DNA of 64,000 nucleotides. Origin: Salvator merianae. Taxonomy: Eukaryota; Chordata; Lepidosauria; Squamata; Teiidae. The stretch lies in NCBI GenBank assembly GCA_003586115.2, contig QVOM02000090.1:9116081-9180080 (forward strand). The letters are read 5' to 3'. The position numbers were made by a program, and so were the translations under genes. Shown here piece by piece: positions 53,316 through 64,000 of the stretch. Within the stretch, counting starts at the first letter, position 1. Each line of letters starts with the position of its first letter. The notes beneath the pieces are model-generated. The model did not search any database. It saw nothing but the letters and a program-made list of their open reading frames with translations, and was not told the DNA's origin.

Positions 53316-53524
53316 GCATCTTCCACAAGGATCCTCCAACAAATTTCCAGGAGGGAGGTTGGCAGAAGCAACGGCAGCAACGGGAGTTTGAAGTGGAGTG
53401 GGGAAATTAATCAATGCAATTAATCAATTCAGGAGCATTTTCTACAAAAATCCTTAAGGAAACTTCCCAAGAGATTGATTTACAGAAGCAATGGTGGCAC
53501 CGGGAGTTTTGGGATGGGATGGAG
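53316..53524. repeat. Diverged tandem duplication of about 90 bp
   Basis: Copy 1 (53316-53403) and copy 2 (53434-53524) share GCAT(C/T)TTC, CAGAAGCAA(C/T)GG, GGGAGTTT and TGGAGTGGGG/TGGGATGGAG blocks. Both are open on the plus strand (QKQRQQREF versus QKQWWHREF), but no family is recognised. Confidence 0.6.
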
Positions 53525-54108
53525 AAAAACAGGTACAGACAAAATAGATTTGTGAGAAGTTTCTCCTCTCAAGTTGAAACAATTTGGACTGGTCACAGCA
53601 TCCTGATAAAATCTAAAGGAAGACCTCTGCACTGGCACAGAATTCATTTAGAAGTCACAGCACGTGGGGATGAAATCCAGAAGTGAACTTTCAACACATT
53701 ACTGTATGCCCTCCCTTGCCATCTTGCTTGGGACTAAGGACCAGTCCTCTGAGTGATTGAAAAAGCCCTTTAACTGTCTCAGGTAGCTTCTCCAGGGAGA
53801 TGGGATCAGTAGTGAATAGGGAGCTCCCCCAGTTTGGTACACCTCTTCGGCTATAGTTAAATCTGAGCTCTTGTTAACCTCATCTGCCACAGCCAATGTT
53901 CAGGCATAACTGTGAAGAAGAAACGTTTGGAGAACGTTCAGTTGGAGAAGAATCGAACAGTCTTAGCTACTTTGCTATTTGCTGAGGCAACTTTCTCCCA
54001 CTGCTGCAAGATTCTTCCTGATCTTTCCATGGTCCTAGCAAGGCCCAGCTGAATATAGCTCACTTAGTTCTGGCTGAGAACTTTGATAGAGGATTAGGGC
54101 AAAACCTA

Positions 54109-54323
54109 GGGGCTCAGTCACACCTAAGTTTTAATTCAACTGTGGTCCACTTTCAGACTTGAGAGTGCACATCAGTGAAGTAATAAGATGTTTTCTTTTA
54201 GTGTTATCTAACTCAGAAAATCCACCTTTGGGTCAGATAATGTGGAAAGAAAGTGATTCGTCACTTTGCTGGTGTGTTCTTTCAATCTAAAAGTGGATTA
54301 AAACTTAGGTGTGACTGGGCCCC
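54109..54323. mobile_element. Palindromic hAT-like MITE, family C (copy 1)
   Basis: 215 bp with long inverted ends: GGGGCTCAGTCACACCTAAG at the left and CTTAGGTGTGACTGGGCCCC at the right, then inverted TCCACTTT(C/T)AGA blocks and a central AAAATCCACCTTTGGGT. The second copy is at 59697-59919. Confidence 0.8.
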
Positions 54324-54896
54324 AGGAATCCCTGGTTTGAAACCTCACTCAAATGAGAAAGCTTCCTAATTGACCTTTCGCCATCACTGCCTCTTAGCCT
54401 AACCTACAGGGCTTTTGAGGGGGATAAAATTGGAGAGAAAAGAATAGTATGTGAGCTCTTTGGAAACAGGCTGGGTCATAAATACAAATATACAAAGTTC
54501 TTCTGCTATCATTTCCACTGTTAGAAAATGGCGCAGAAATTAGCTGACTGGAAACTCCCCAAAGCCCACCTGATGCTCACCTGAGGCCAGATAGCACAGG
54601 TTGAGAAAATTGCAGTCTGGAAGCTGATTAGGGTCGTCCAGTGAGGATCGGGAAAGGTGCATTTGCACCACTTCCAGGTTTGGAACAGCAAGGAGGCTTG
54701 GAGTGCACAGGTGCGGCTGCGCCATCAAACAGTTCAGACCCAGGTTCCAACTTTGGGGTCCGGAACCTGGTGGCTGTTCTGGACTCATCTCTGGACACGG
54801 CTCCTCTGGTTCTGAACCCAGCTACCTATCCATTGCGCGTCCATTTACACTTCTTCCCCAGCTGGTCGACTTGTGGAGTGTTCCAGTGCTAATAAT

Positions 54897-55086
54897 GGCC
54901 CTTTCTGCACTCGACCTTATTCCAGATTATATCTTGGAATAGGGATCTGCCACCTGCATGCTACTATGAATTACTATGAATTATGAATTACCTCACCTGG
55001 GGCCTGCTATAATCTGCACTAGCATGTGGATAGCTGGTCCCCATTCTGGGATATAGACCAGAATGAAGCCAAGTGCAGAAAGGACC
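54897..55086. mobile_element. Palindromic MITE, family B (copy 3)
   Basis: Inverted ends GGCCCTTTCTGCACTCG and AAGTGCAGAAAGGACC, with the same AATAGGGA(C/T)CTGCCA and TGCACTAGCATG blocks. It contains a local triplication of ATGAATTA near 54966-54990. Confidence 0.75.
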
Positions 55087-55964
55087 AATGTGAACACTCC
55101 TCGCTGTACTCGATCTTGACCGGCCCAAACCCTGCTAGTTAGAATGTCCCACACCAGTAAGTGCAAATGCCCAATCTCTAGCAGTTTAAGAGGAACTTGG
55201 TAAAGAATGCATACCAAAAAAACCTATCAGAAGCTGTTCTCTGAGATATTTCAGTTCAGCCATAGTGAGACAGGAAAGCAGCCTGCTGCTTGTTATCTCC
55301 CTCTTGAAACACATTCATCATTTTGCAGAGCTCTTTCAGGTTCCTCCTAGGCATTTGTCCCCTCCTAAAGAGTTACAATCTCTGTAACATTTTCTAATTA
55401 TTTTGCACTGTTTCGCTTTTTTGGCCATCAGCCGTAACAAAAAAAAACACACACACCCTCTCATCTTATATAACAAACATCAAAACATACTTCCCTGCCC
55501 AAGACAAAAGACATTTTTAAATTTTTATCTAGAAAGAGAGGGTGGGGGGTTGGAGAGAGAGAGAATATTATTCCCGTCTCCTGCAGCAAATGTTTTTTGG
55601 CTGATTCCCAACAGATGTTGTCCTAATGAACAACAATTTAATCTCAGTTCCTTAATATAGTGCCGGGATGATAAGTCTGAAATGGCTGTCATCATTACGG
55701 CAAAAGAAGATCTGGTCATTGTCCGGCTCCTGGACAGTCCTCTGATCATGTGAAAAGCTTCTCTCTGGATTAAAGAGGCCATTTCATTAGAGGTAGGGAA
55801 AACGAACCTAGCACTCTTCAGATATTGCTGGAACACAGCTTGCGTCACCTCTGACTTTTAGCAGTGCTACCTATAGCTGAAGAAAGCTGCAAGGCATGAC
55901 TTTGCTTGTCCCTGCTCTAGAAGGTGAAAAAAGGCCTTTGTAAAATGGAAACTGGGGAATGGCT

Positions 55965-56160
55965 ATAGCTCAGGGGTGGAGCAAACTGCTTGGAAAGCAG
56001 AGGACTTTCAGTTCGATCCCCAGCCTCTCCCTAGAAGTAGGCAATGGCAAACCACTTCTGTATCTCTGCCAAGAAAACTGCATAGAGGTTCCCATGTAGT
56101 CAATCAGAAGTCGGCCATGTCTCCATGATACCCAGCAAAAAAACGGACATTATGATATAA
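55965..56160 (+). mobile_element. tRNA-derived SINE with recognisable A and B boxes
   Basis: TAGCTCAGGGGTGGAGC (A box) and AGTTCGATCCCCAG (B box) spaced as in a tRNA, then the family body ACCACTTCTGTATCTCTGCC. It is the best-preserved of three copies in the window. Confidence 0.8.
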
Positions 56161-56169
56161 AGCCACAGT

Positions 56170-57160
56170 CCACAATGCTGCTAGTGATATTCTTATCTTC
56201 CTGGCCACACTGTTTCTCCTTTTGGGGAAGTTTTCTTTATGAAAGTTTAAGGTCTCTGTTTGAAAGTTATCGCATTGTGGTCACTGCTTTCTATTGGGTC
56301 AGCCACACAACATCTTGTATCAGATTCTGATTACTTAGGATCAAGCTCAGATTCCTCTTTGCCCTGGTTGGTTCCACAACCTTCTGCTCTGTACATTATG
56401 GACACTATTTGTACTTAGGGTTGACCAATGTTGACATAATTCATTGTGGTCAATGAAGTCAAATGCCACGTGAGTTGGGTCAGAACTGCAACAGTGCCTC
56501 ACCTATTCAATTAGAACTGCAACAGTGTCTCGCCCTACCTATTCCAATCCTGGTATCAACTTCTCCCACTGGAATCTGAACCTGCCCTTTGGGGCAGCAG
56601 AAGGCAAGTCTTAGTTTTTCAGATAATTTTAGGCATGTGAGATATGTATGGACCCTTGCCAGGTGTTTGGGATCCGGACTGCACAGCTGGAACCTTCCAT
56701 GTATCATTGCCACAAAGAAGGCAAGGACTAACTCAGAACTGGGTGGATAATCAAATTTACTTGATGTCTCATCAGGCTGAGCTGCAGGGGCAAGCAAGAT
56801 TGATTAGTGTACTAGAACCCTATGCCTTTCTGTGCTAGTGCCAAAAGGTGAGGAGTCAGCCGGAGCATTAGCACTTCTGTCTTCCCCATAAGCCTGTCTT
56901 TCTGAGCATCGCAATCATACTGCTAGCTTGTGTGTGAGTGCATGCACCTTAGCACCTATGGTAATCACTGAGATCACCCCTGAGCAAGAGAAGACCTTGA
57001 AAAGGTGGACTGAAGCTGAATTAAAACTTAGGTGTGAATGCAGTCATAGGGTCTTTCACAACTTATGCTGAGAATAAAGAGGAACGTTGAGCCTGTGAGA
57101 CCCCACCACATTCTTTTCATATATTAGCTCTGCATCTCCAATTTGTGACTAGATCCATAG
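56170..57160. other. Intergenic, no gene seen
   Basis: Unique sequence. A fragment GGACTGAAGCTGAATTAAAA followed by CTTAGGTGTGAATGCAG at 57008-57048 is one end of MITE family C. Confidence 0.45.
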
Positions 57161-57169
57161 GTCTGTCGC

Positions 57170-57490
57170 TTGAATGAACTGTTTCCTTGGGGTGCTTTGT
57201 TGCGTTATCTTTTTCCCTTTCCCTGTTTCTCTCTCTCCCCTTCTAACCTTGCCTGAGAAGGAAGCAGAAAAGTTACACAGCCCATCTGCGCTGCTTCTCC
57301 TGGCCCAGCTGGCTGCTGGCCAGAGAAAAACAGCCGCACCTGTTTGCAATGTAGTGCAGCCATTGCTTGCTGTCCAACAAAGCTGTAATTAAGAAAGGGC
57401 TGGAGGATCGGATATCCCAAATGGCAGACTCTCTCTTGCTTTATATTAAAATTTCTCATGCAGTAAATGCACAAATAAATTGCCATTGAA
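57170..57490. promoter_or_regulatory. Candidate conserved non-coding element
   Basis: Repeat-free block with CAGCTGG, CACCTG, TGTAATTAAG, CAAAGCTG and CATGCAGTAAATGCAC. It looks like developmental enhancer sequence but has not been tested for conservation. Confidence 0.3.
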
Positions 57491-58539
57491 AAATGAGACT
57501 CTCTCAGCAAGCTTCCTCGAGCTGAAATACCTTGACAGAACTTCTGCTGGAGTTTATCTCACTCTTTTCCATTCCCGCCCTGTAAATGCCATCGCTCAAG
57601 CACTTGTGATTTACGGTATTTAGGGACAGCAGGTTCATGAGCAAACTTCCCCTCCCCCCACCCCTGTGCCACTTTCTAGAAAATCTGCTTTGAGTAGCTG
57701 AGTCAAAGTGCCGCACTTTTAGGCTGAATGGATTCACTGCAGCCATTCTATTCTGCAGGATTTCGAAACTGCTTTGACACAATAGTTCTCTGTCTTCACA
57801 CTGGCCTCTCTGTACGAGCAGCACACGCTGTGGCATGGAGATAGGCACACTACCTTTGAAGAATGTTCTGTTCAGACCCACCCTTGCTCACCAGGTATGA
57901 TGTACAAGCAATGGGGCCAGGGCCACTCACTGGCAGGGATGGATATATGCCTTGGATAGGGAGACAGCTGCATGGACCAGAATAGCTATGGCATGTCTGC
58001 ATTGCTGCTGAGTTTAACCCAGGACAGACATTGTCCCTACCCTCAAGATGCAGAGAGCGCCTCACTTCTTATCCTGGAACAAAGTGGACTGGGATAGTTA
58101 GACCGCTCCAAGAGAAGTGAGTGTGGAAGAGACCTGGGGCAGCTTTTAAATGTGTGGACAGGTTGGAACTCAAACTGGGATCAGTGTGTGATGGCCCCAT
58201 ATGATGAATCAGGGGACCCTAGGCCATGAAAATAAACCTAGTGTTAGACATGGTGTGCCTGGCATGGGCTGTGAGGGTCAAACAGATCTACACTACAAAA
58301 GTAGATTTGTAGCACTCTGGAATCAACATGCAACGTTCTATACAAATTGGAGCTTCAGAGTCCTGCTGACCTGGTATGGAGGCAAGATCCCCCCTAATCT
58401 AATTAAGCCTTAAGATCCTCCCTGACCTTGGAGGTTTCTGAAAAGGAGGAACATGTCCTGGTCACTTGAGCGTGTGGAACACATCTACCCCAACAGAGTG
58501 TCCAACTATATCTTTGCTGTTGCTTTGACCCCAAACCTT

Positions 58540-58800
58540 TCTTCTTCATGCTGAGATATTCATGGAGCCGTTGAATAGGGCTTTCAGTTGGGTGACCTCC
58601 AGGGTCATCTGTTTTCAGAGCATGAAATATGGCTGCCCACTGGACAGAAGCACAGAGATAAAACTCTGCTGAGGAGCTTTAACAGGCTGATGAGCCGTGA
58701 CTAATGATGATTGTGGCTCATTAATCCAGGGCATAATTTATTGGGCCATTGACTGCTTAGGGAATTAACTCTTTCAGGTAAATGGCTGCATGTACCAATT
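58540..58800. promoter_or_regulatory. Candidate conserved non-coding element
   Basis: Repeat-free block with TGACCTCCAGGGTCA (everted nuclear-receptor half sites, 58590-58604), CTAATGATGATTG, CTCATTAATCC and CATAATTTATTGG within 260 bp. Candidate enhancer; untested. Confidence 0.35.
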
Positions 58801-59409
58801 GTCAGTCAGTGGCGTGGAGAACTTCCTTGTACTGTACACATACCTGCTCTTCTGATTCCTAGAGACAGAAGTGTTGAAAATCTGCAACAGTCTTGTCTTC
58901 CTTTCTTATCTGGTTAGAACTCTGGGCTGTCTGATGAAACTAATTGATGGAAGATCCAGGAAGGCAAAAATGAAGGCCTTCAACGTATGGCAAATTTGAC
59001 TGTGGAATTTTGTGGAATTTATTGTTAACAGATCTGCTGGTTCTTCTCTGAAGCAAAGTTTTCAACAGAATTGGGCAAATCCATGGTGGAAAAAGCTGCC
59101 GTTGGCCTTCTCATCACAAGAGGTGGGCTCTGCAATACAGGATTGTTGTGATTTTGTGTTGTGATTTCTTGCTGGGACAATGTTGCGGTGACCTTGCTAG
59201 CAGTGTTATTCCTCAGGATGTCTCATTGCATCCTGTTTTCTTCCCTCCTTTATTGGGCTGTATATGTGGTGTATAGGTGGAAAATGGACTCAAGACTTTA
59301 TATTTGTTAAGTTTTTTTCTTTTCTTTTTTAAGTGACAGCCCTTAACGTTTTCTGACTTTTGTTCTTGCCACCTCACTCTCATTAAGTCTCTATTTTGGC
59401 TAGCTCAGC

Positions 59410-59512
59410 CCTCACCTTCCAGATGTTTTGGAATATAACTTCCATCAGTCTCCATCAGAACAGGCTTGCTGGCTCAAACTGATGGGATTTCCTCAAAAAA
59501 TTGGAGGGCATC
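59410..59512. mobile_element. Palindromic squamate MITE (CCAGATGTTxTTGGA...CTCCCATCA type)
   Basis: CCAGATGTTTTGGAATATAA, CTTCCATCAG and the inverted CTGATGGGATTTC with TTGGAGGGCATC. A related half copy begins at about 60470 (TTCAGATGTTTTGGACTGTA). Confidence 0.55.
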
Positions 59513-59696
59513 AATTCAGTAGAGAATAGATTCTACTCCAGATTTTTTAAAATGAGATGCAGTATATAAATATTTTAAATAAATAAGTTGGTGATGATGA
59601 CAATAATGGATTAGATATCAGCACGATCAATTTGTTAGCTGTAGGAGGAAGCCCTCTACACTCAGTCTTTAAATTTCAAATGCAAGATGCCACTGA

Positions 59697-59919
59697 GGGC
59701 CCATTCACAGCTAAGTTTAATCCAGATTCAGTCCACTTTGGGATTGAAAGAACTCATCAGCAAAGCTACTCATCATTTTCTTTCCACATTATCTAACCCA
59801 AAGGTGGATTTTCTGAATTAGATAATGCTGAAGGAAAACATCTTATTACTTCACTGATGTGTTCTCTTAGTCTGAAAGTGGACTGAAGCTGGATTAAAAC
59901 TTAGCTGTGACTAGGCCCT
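59697..59919. mobile_element. Palindromic hAT-like MITE, family C (copy 2)
   Basis: Inverted ends GGGCCCATTCACAGCTAAG and CTTAGCTGTGACTAGGCCCT. The internal blocks (CAAAGGTGGATTTTCTGA, AGATAATG) are shared with 54109-54323. Confidence 0.8.
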
Positions 59920-61050
59920 GAGTATTAGTATCAGTGTCAGGAGGACGATTGATACCTTTACATCTTCTTCTCGGAGCATCTAATAAGTCTGTGTTCTGAC
60001 AAATAGGCTTCTTAAACTCCATGAAAAGACAGGGGATCTAGTGTTCTCTATTCTCTGTCTATCAGTGGCACCTACTGCATGTGAGTGAAGTTGGAAGTAA
60101 GGGCCTTTCTGCACTTTCTACCTTAGAATGGTATAATTATAGTCCACCTGCTCCTGGTATAGCTGTGGAGTGCTTCATGCACTGAAAGTAGGTTGAAGTG
60201 AGGACGTCAAAGAAAGTTCACCAACCGGCTTTCTGCACTGAATTTCTGACTACACTCACCCACACCATCCACTGTTGCTGCCTTTGTATTGTGCTGGATG
60301 GCTGATATTCTTTAACAGCTCTGGGAATCTTTATAGTTTTATGGGCTGGATAAAAATATAATCAATCGATCAATTGATCAATCATATTCGGATGGTCCAG
60401 CAAGTGATGAGAAGAACTTCTACAGCAAAACAAAGTGGAGAAGCAGATCAAAGGAAGATAAGATGATGGCCTTCAGATGTTTTGGACTGTAATTCCTAAA
60501 CAGTTGCAGTTTGACTCCTGCCAGTCCCACCTACCTCTTCCATCAACCTCAGCCAACAGCTGATTAGGCTGAGGCCCTAAAGAGATGATGGTTCCCACTG
60601 TCTCAGACTCAGTTGCCAGTTGACAACAGATGACTGACTGCAGACTTCTGCGTCCATGTTCTCTAGAACCTGGAGGAAGAAGCCTCAGCATGGCTTGGCT
60701 TGCCCCCCCCTTCTCTGTCTTCCTCCAGGAACTGATGAGGTGCTGCGGTCTGGATGCCAGAACCTTCCCTCTTCCTTGTTTCAGAGGAAGTGTGGGCATT
60801 TCCCCCTTGTCTTTTGAAATCTGTAATTGCAATGTATAGCTTTCCAGTCTGCATCCGGCTTTTTACAGTAATCATTTGCCTCTCTTTGTTCACAGGGGAT
60901 TCATCTGTTCATAACACAGTTTTCTCTTGCTTCGTACTGATCCTTGTTTTATTTAATGGTCCTTCTCTACGGTGTTGCAGTTGATTTGGAAGTTTCACAG
61001 GTGTGGGGCTCTAGTGACAGTATTGAGGAAGACAACAGTAGTTTTAGATT
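59920..61050. other. Intergenic, no gene seen
   Basis: Holds a GGGCCTTTCTGCACTTTC half of MITE family B (60101 onward), a half copy of the 59.4-kb MITE (60470) and unique sequence. Confidence 0.45.
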
Positions 61051-61053
61051 ATA

Positions 61054-61450
61054 CATAAGAACATAAGAGGAGCCCTGCTGGATCAGGCCACGGCCCATCT
61101 GGTCCAGCATCCTGCCTCATGCAGTGGCCCACCAATTGCTTCTGTGCATTCTCAAGCAGAATAGCAAGGCAAAACCTTCACCTGCTCTTAACTCCCTGTA
61201 AATGGCCTTCAGAGGCATCCTGCCTATCTCTCTAACCTAGAGATGGTACCTAGGCATCCATTCTAGTAGCCATTGATACACCTGACCTCCATGAATCTGT
61301 CCAGTCCATTCTTAAAGCCATCCAGGCTGGTTGCTGTCACCACCTCTTCCGGTAATAAATTCCCCAGACCAATGACCCTCTGGGTGAAAAAATACTTCCC
61401 CTTGTCGGTCCTGACTCTCCTACCCATCAGCTTCATATAGTGCCCCTGTG
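61054..61450 (-). mobile_element. Reptile interspersed repeat (CTGCTGGATCAGGCC type), probably LINE-derived
   Basis: The plus strand starts ATAAGAACATAAGAGGAGCC, CTGCTGGATCAGGCC, CATCTGGTCCAGCATCCTG, a very common amniote repeat head. The minus strand contains LPEEVVTATSLDGFKNGLDR, which resembles the end of CR1-group ORF2 proteins. The LINE assignment is moderate. Confidence 0.7.
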
Positions 61451-61459
61451 TAGACAATT

Positions 61460-64000
61460 CTGAATCATGCAAGTTTTGTAAGTTCCAGCAGACCAAACCA
61501 GCATAGGTACCCTGCCTGGGGCCAAAAAGAGTTGTAGTTCAAAGTGGTTCGAGGACACCCTGTGGGTGAAGACCAGTCAAGAACGAATGCCCCAGAAAGC
61601 AGGTGGCTTCCTTCACTGTTTTTATACAGCCCCAGTAATTGGCCGCCTGTCACTGCCTTCCTCTTTCAACTAATGTTTCTGTTCCTGATCCATCCTTGTC
61701 CGAGGACAGCCCCTCCTCCCTGCACCCTCCAGAAGTGCAAGTGACCTTTGCGGAGTTGCTTTTGTTATCACCACCTACCGCCCAAGGAGGAGATAGAAAA
61801 ATACAACTTTGCCCTTTCCTTTTCTTCCCACTGCCCCACGCCATTCCCCAGGTGACAAGACCACACACACCCAAGGGGATGCTCCCAATCTTGATCCCAT
61901 CCAACACGATTATTCCTTGTTTAGCTGAGTGAAAAAGTTAGGTGGGGGGTGGGGGGGAGGGAACGGCACGAGGTGATAGGTGTAGATGGATGGGACAGTA
62001 GGGATACAGGAGAGTGGGAAAGAATAGCACTGCTCTGATGGCCTGTACATAACATGATGGTGAAGTGCATTTTGTTCGGTATCAGGGAAACGAAGTCGCT
62101 TCTCCTCTAAAATCAGGCTTCTCCTGGAAATGGGCAGGGAGGTAAGGAATTTGCACTAGGGACTAGTGGTGTGCCTAGAGTCACAGGTTCCCCTCGGAAA
62201 CACTGGAGAACTGCTGCCCATTAGTGCAGACAATTCTGAATCACACAAGCTTTCTGTAAGGGCTGTACCACTGCGATAGGATTCAATGGTCCTTTTGGGC
62301 TGTTCAGAAGGATGCTGGGCCAGGCACTCTTTTGGGGTGCACTGACTGCATGTCACGGTGCCCAGGTCCCCCGGGAAGGCTCCTTCTGGAGACTAGTATA
62401 AAACACCCTGCAAAAGACAGCATGTGTCTGGCACACTCCAGCAGCTGTCAGGGGGACATTGGATGGATCAATGTGAGGGGGTCTGTCTGTGCCACCAACG
62501 GGTTCAAAGCAAGTGTAAAAGTTCCATTTGTTTATTTCGACAAATTGCCAATAAGAGGATCACAGAGAAAAATATGCAGGAGAAATGGAAGGAAGAAAAT
62601 GTGGGCATCAGCTGAAATTATGCCATTCCAGGCCCAGACACAATGATGTTGTGTGAGAGACCCCCTTTAGGTGGTGACTCATTGAGAAAGAGGGTTTTTC
62701 TGTCTCTAGTCTCCCGCTGTAGAGATTACCCAAGACATGACCCAGCCCTTGCAGGCCTGATACAAGGTGAAAGGTCATCAGAAGCCCGATAAAACAGATC
62801 CATCTAAGCCAAAGCATCTTTTCCAAGGTGGTAGAGGAAGGTGGGGGGAGAGATCTTTTGTGAGGAGCCGTAGGTACTCAGAGTGGGGAAATGGGGTGGA
62901 GAGGAAGGTTGTCAGAGGAGAGGAAGAGAAGAATATTTATCATGGATAAAGCCCAACTCCAAAGCATACATGCCAGTTCATGGCTTAGCTGAGGCTACTT
63001 TCCTCACTGAATGGACTTTGTTTGGAGTCCTCTAATGATCCCAAGCATGATGCACAAGTTCAAAGGGTTGCTGTGGGGATAAAAAGGAGGAGAGTAGAAT
63101 AATGTGTGCCACCCTGAACTTTGCAGAATAAAACCATGATCTTTATGCCATAATTAATCGATCAATCAAACAAGCAAACAATCCCTTGCATTGAATTCGA
63201 TTTCTGGTGGCTACACAGACATATATACCCATGAAAGTTTCTTGGCAGCAATATGGAAGTGGTTGGCCATCGCCTTCAGATTCATCTCCAGGCGAGCAGC
63301 TGGTGGTGTGGCTCACAGGCATGTCCACATAAATGTGCGCGTCCACTACGCATGTGCATGGGCCAAAAGGATGACCACGCATGCTCAGTGGTCACAATTG
63401 CACTCTTCCGGGTATTTCATGCCAGCATCGTCTCCCGCGGTGTCTAGGCAACAGGCAATATTCCAGAAGGTCTTTTCTCCAGAATATCGTCTGTTGGCTC
63501 TATATTTGGCCGGTGTCCAGAGCTGGCCTAATTCTTTCCTATTCCTTCATGATAGTTCATGCAAGTAAACCATCGCTTGGTGTTGCAGCCATCCTGCGAT
63601 GAATACCTGTGCGAAACGGCAGCCCAGAACCAAACTCGTGTTGAGGGGGAACCTTCTACTCAGGGGTTAATGAGGGAAGGAGGCTCCCCCCCCCTTTTTG
63701 AACCTTCAAGTACACGCACAAACCCAGCTGGAGCACTTCAAAGGGCTCCAACACACTATCTGTCAGGTCTAATGGATGGTTTGGTCCATCCAAACAGGTC
63801 TGGAATTTCCTTAGTTGAACTTTGTGACAAATACAGGCCAAAGGAAGGAGGAGGGAGTTGGACATCGCTGGAGAAATATTACCCTGCTCCTGATAGTGTG
63901 TTTTGTGTGATCATCTAACTTTAATAGCTACAAAGCATGGGACATTTCTTGTTAGAGCAGTGTGTTTTTTAAAGATGAATAACAGTGATGCGGGGCGAGG
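61460..64000. other. Intergenic, no gene seen
   Basis: Mostly unique sequence, with the AAGATGGCC repeat copy at about 63290-63435. The frames at 63191-63568 and 63559-63918 overlap repeat sequence or show no known family. Confidence 0.5.

Noticed and set aside
61054..61496. Minus-strand frame resembling a small protein (LPEEVVTATSLDGF)
   Set aside because: It lies in a common reptile interspersed repeat and matches LINE ORF2-type C-terminal sequence, so it is not a host gene.
1..64000. CRISPR arrays, operons, phage or integrated virus
   Set aside because: The window is vertebrate nuclear DNA; no array-like spacing, no gag/pol/env or viral reading frame was recognised.

Overview
The window is vertebrate nuclear DNA, most likely from a squamate reptile (a gecko or other lizard is my best guess, from the repeat content). 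Evidence: GT-AG introns, a CpG-rich promoter, old LINE 3' ends of the L2/CR1 type, tRNA-derived SINEs of the reptile type, and many palindromic hAT-like MITEs. No prokaryotic operon, phage, CRISPR array or integrated virus was seen.

One protein-coding gene can be read. It is RBM19 (homologue of yeast Mrd1), a nucleolar protein with six RNA-recognition motifs needed for early small-subunit pre-rRNA processing. It lies on the minus strand from its ATG at 22848 down to 4800. I could place 21 coding exons by reading frame, splice sites and recalled vertebrate RBM19. They encode 848 complete codons plus 2 nt and end inside RRM6. The last part of the gene (roughly 110 residues by comparison with the ~960-residue human protein) lies beyond position 1, so 1-4799 is intron. 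All exon phases fit together without a frameshift or internal stop. One intron (after exon 4) appears to use a GC-AG splice pair.

Layout: 1-4799 last visible RBM19 intron; 4800-22848 RBM19 exons 21 to 1 with repeat-bearing introns (33-bp minisatellite, TG/TC microsatellite, MITEs, LINE tails); about 22690-23480 CpG-rich promoter with YY1-like and CACGTG motifs; about 23.5-64 kb a gene-free stretch of old transposons, microsatellites, a U6 snRNA pseudogene and unique AT-rich blocks.

In mammals and birds the DNA upstream of RBM19 is the large gene desert before TBX5/TBX3, so the right-hand 40 kb is probably the start of that regulatory desert. The unique blocks at about 26.4, 38.9, 41.1, 43.1, 57.3 and 58.6 kb are the places where I would expect conserved enhancers. 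This rests on synteny and base composition only. I found no convincing new biological system. The most unusual points are the GC-AG intron, the intronic minisatellite open on both strands, and a 250-bp hAT MITE with a perfect 8-bp target-site duplication.
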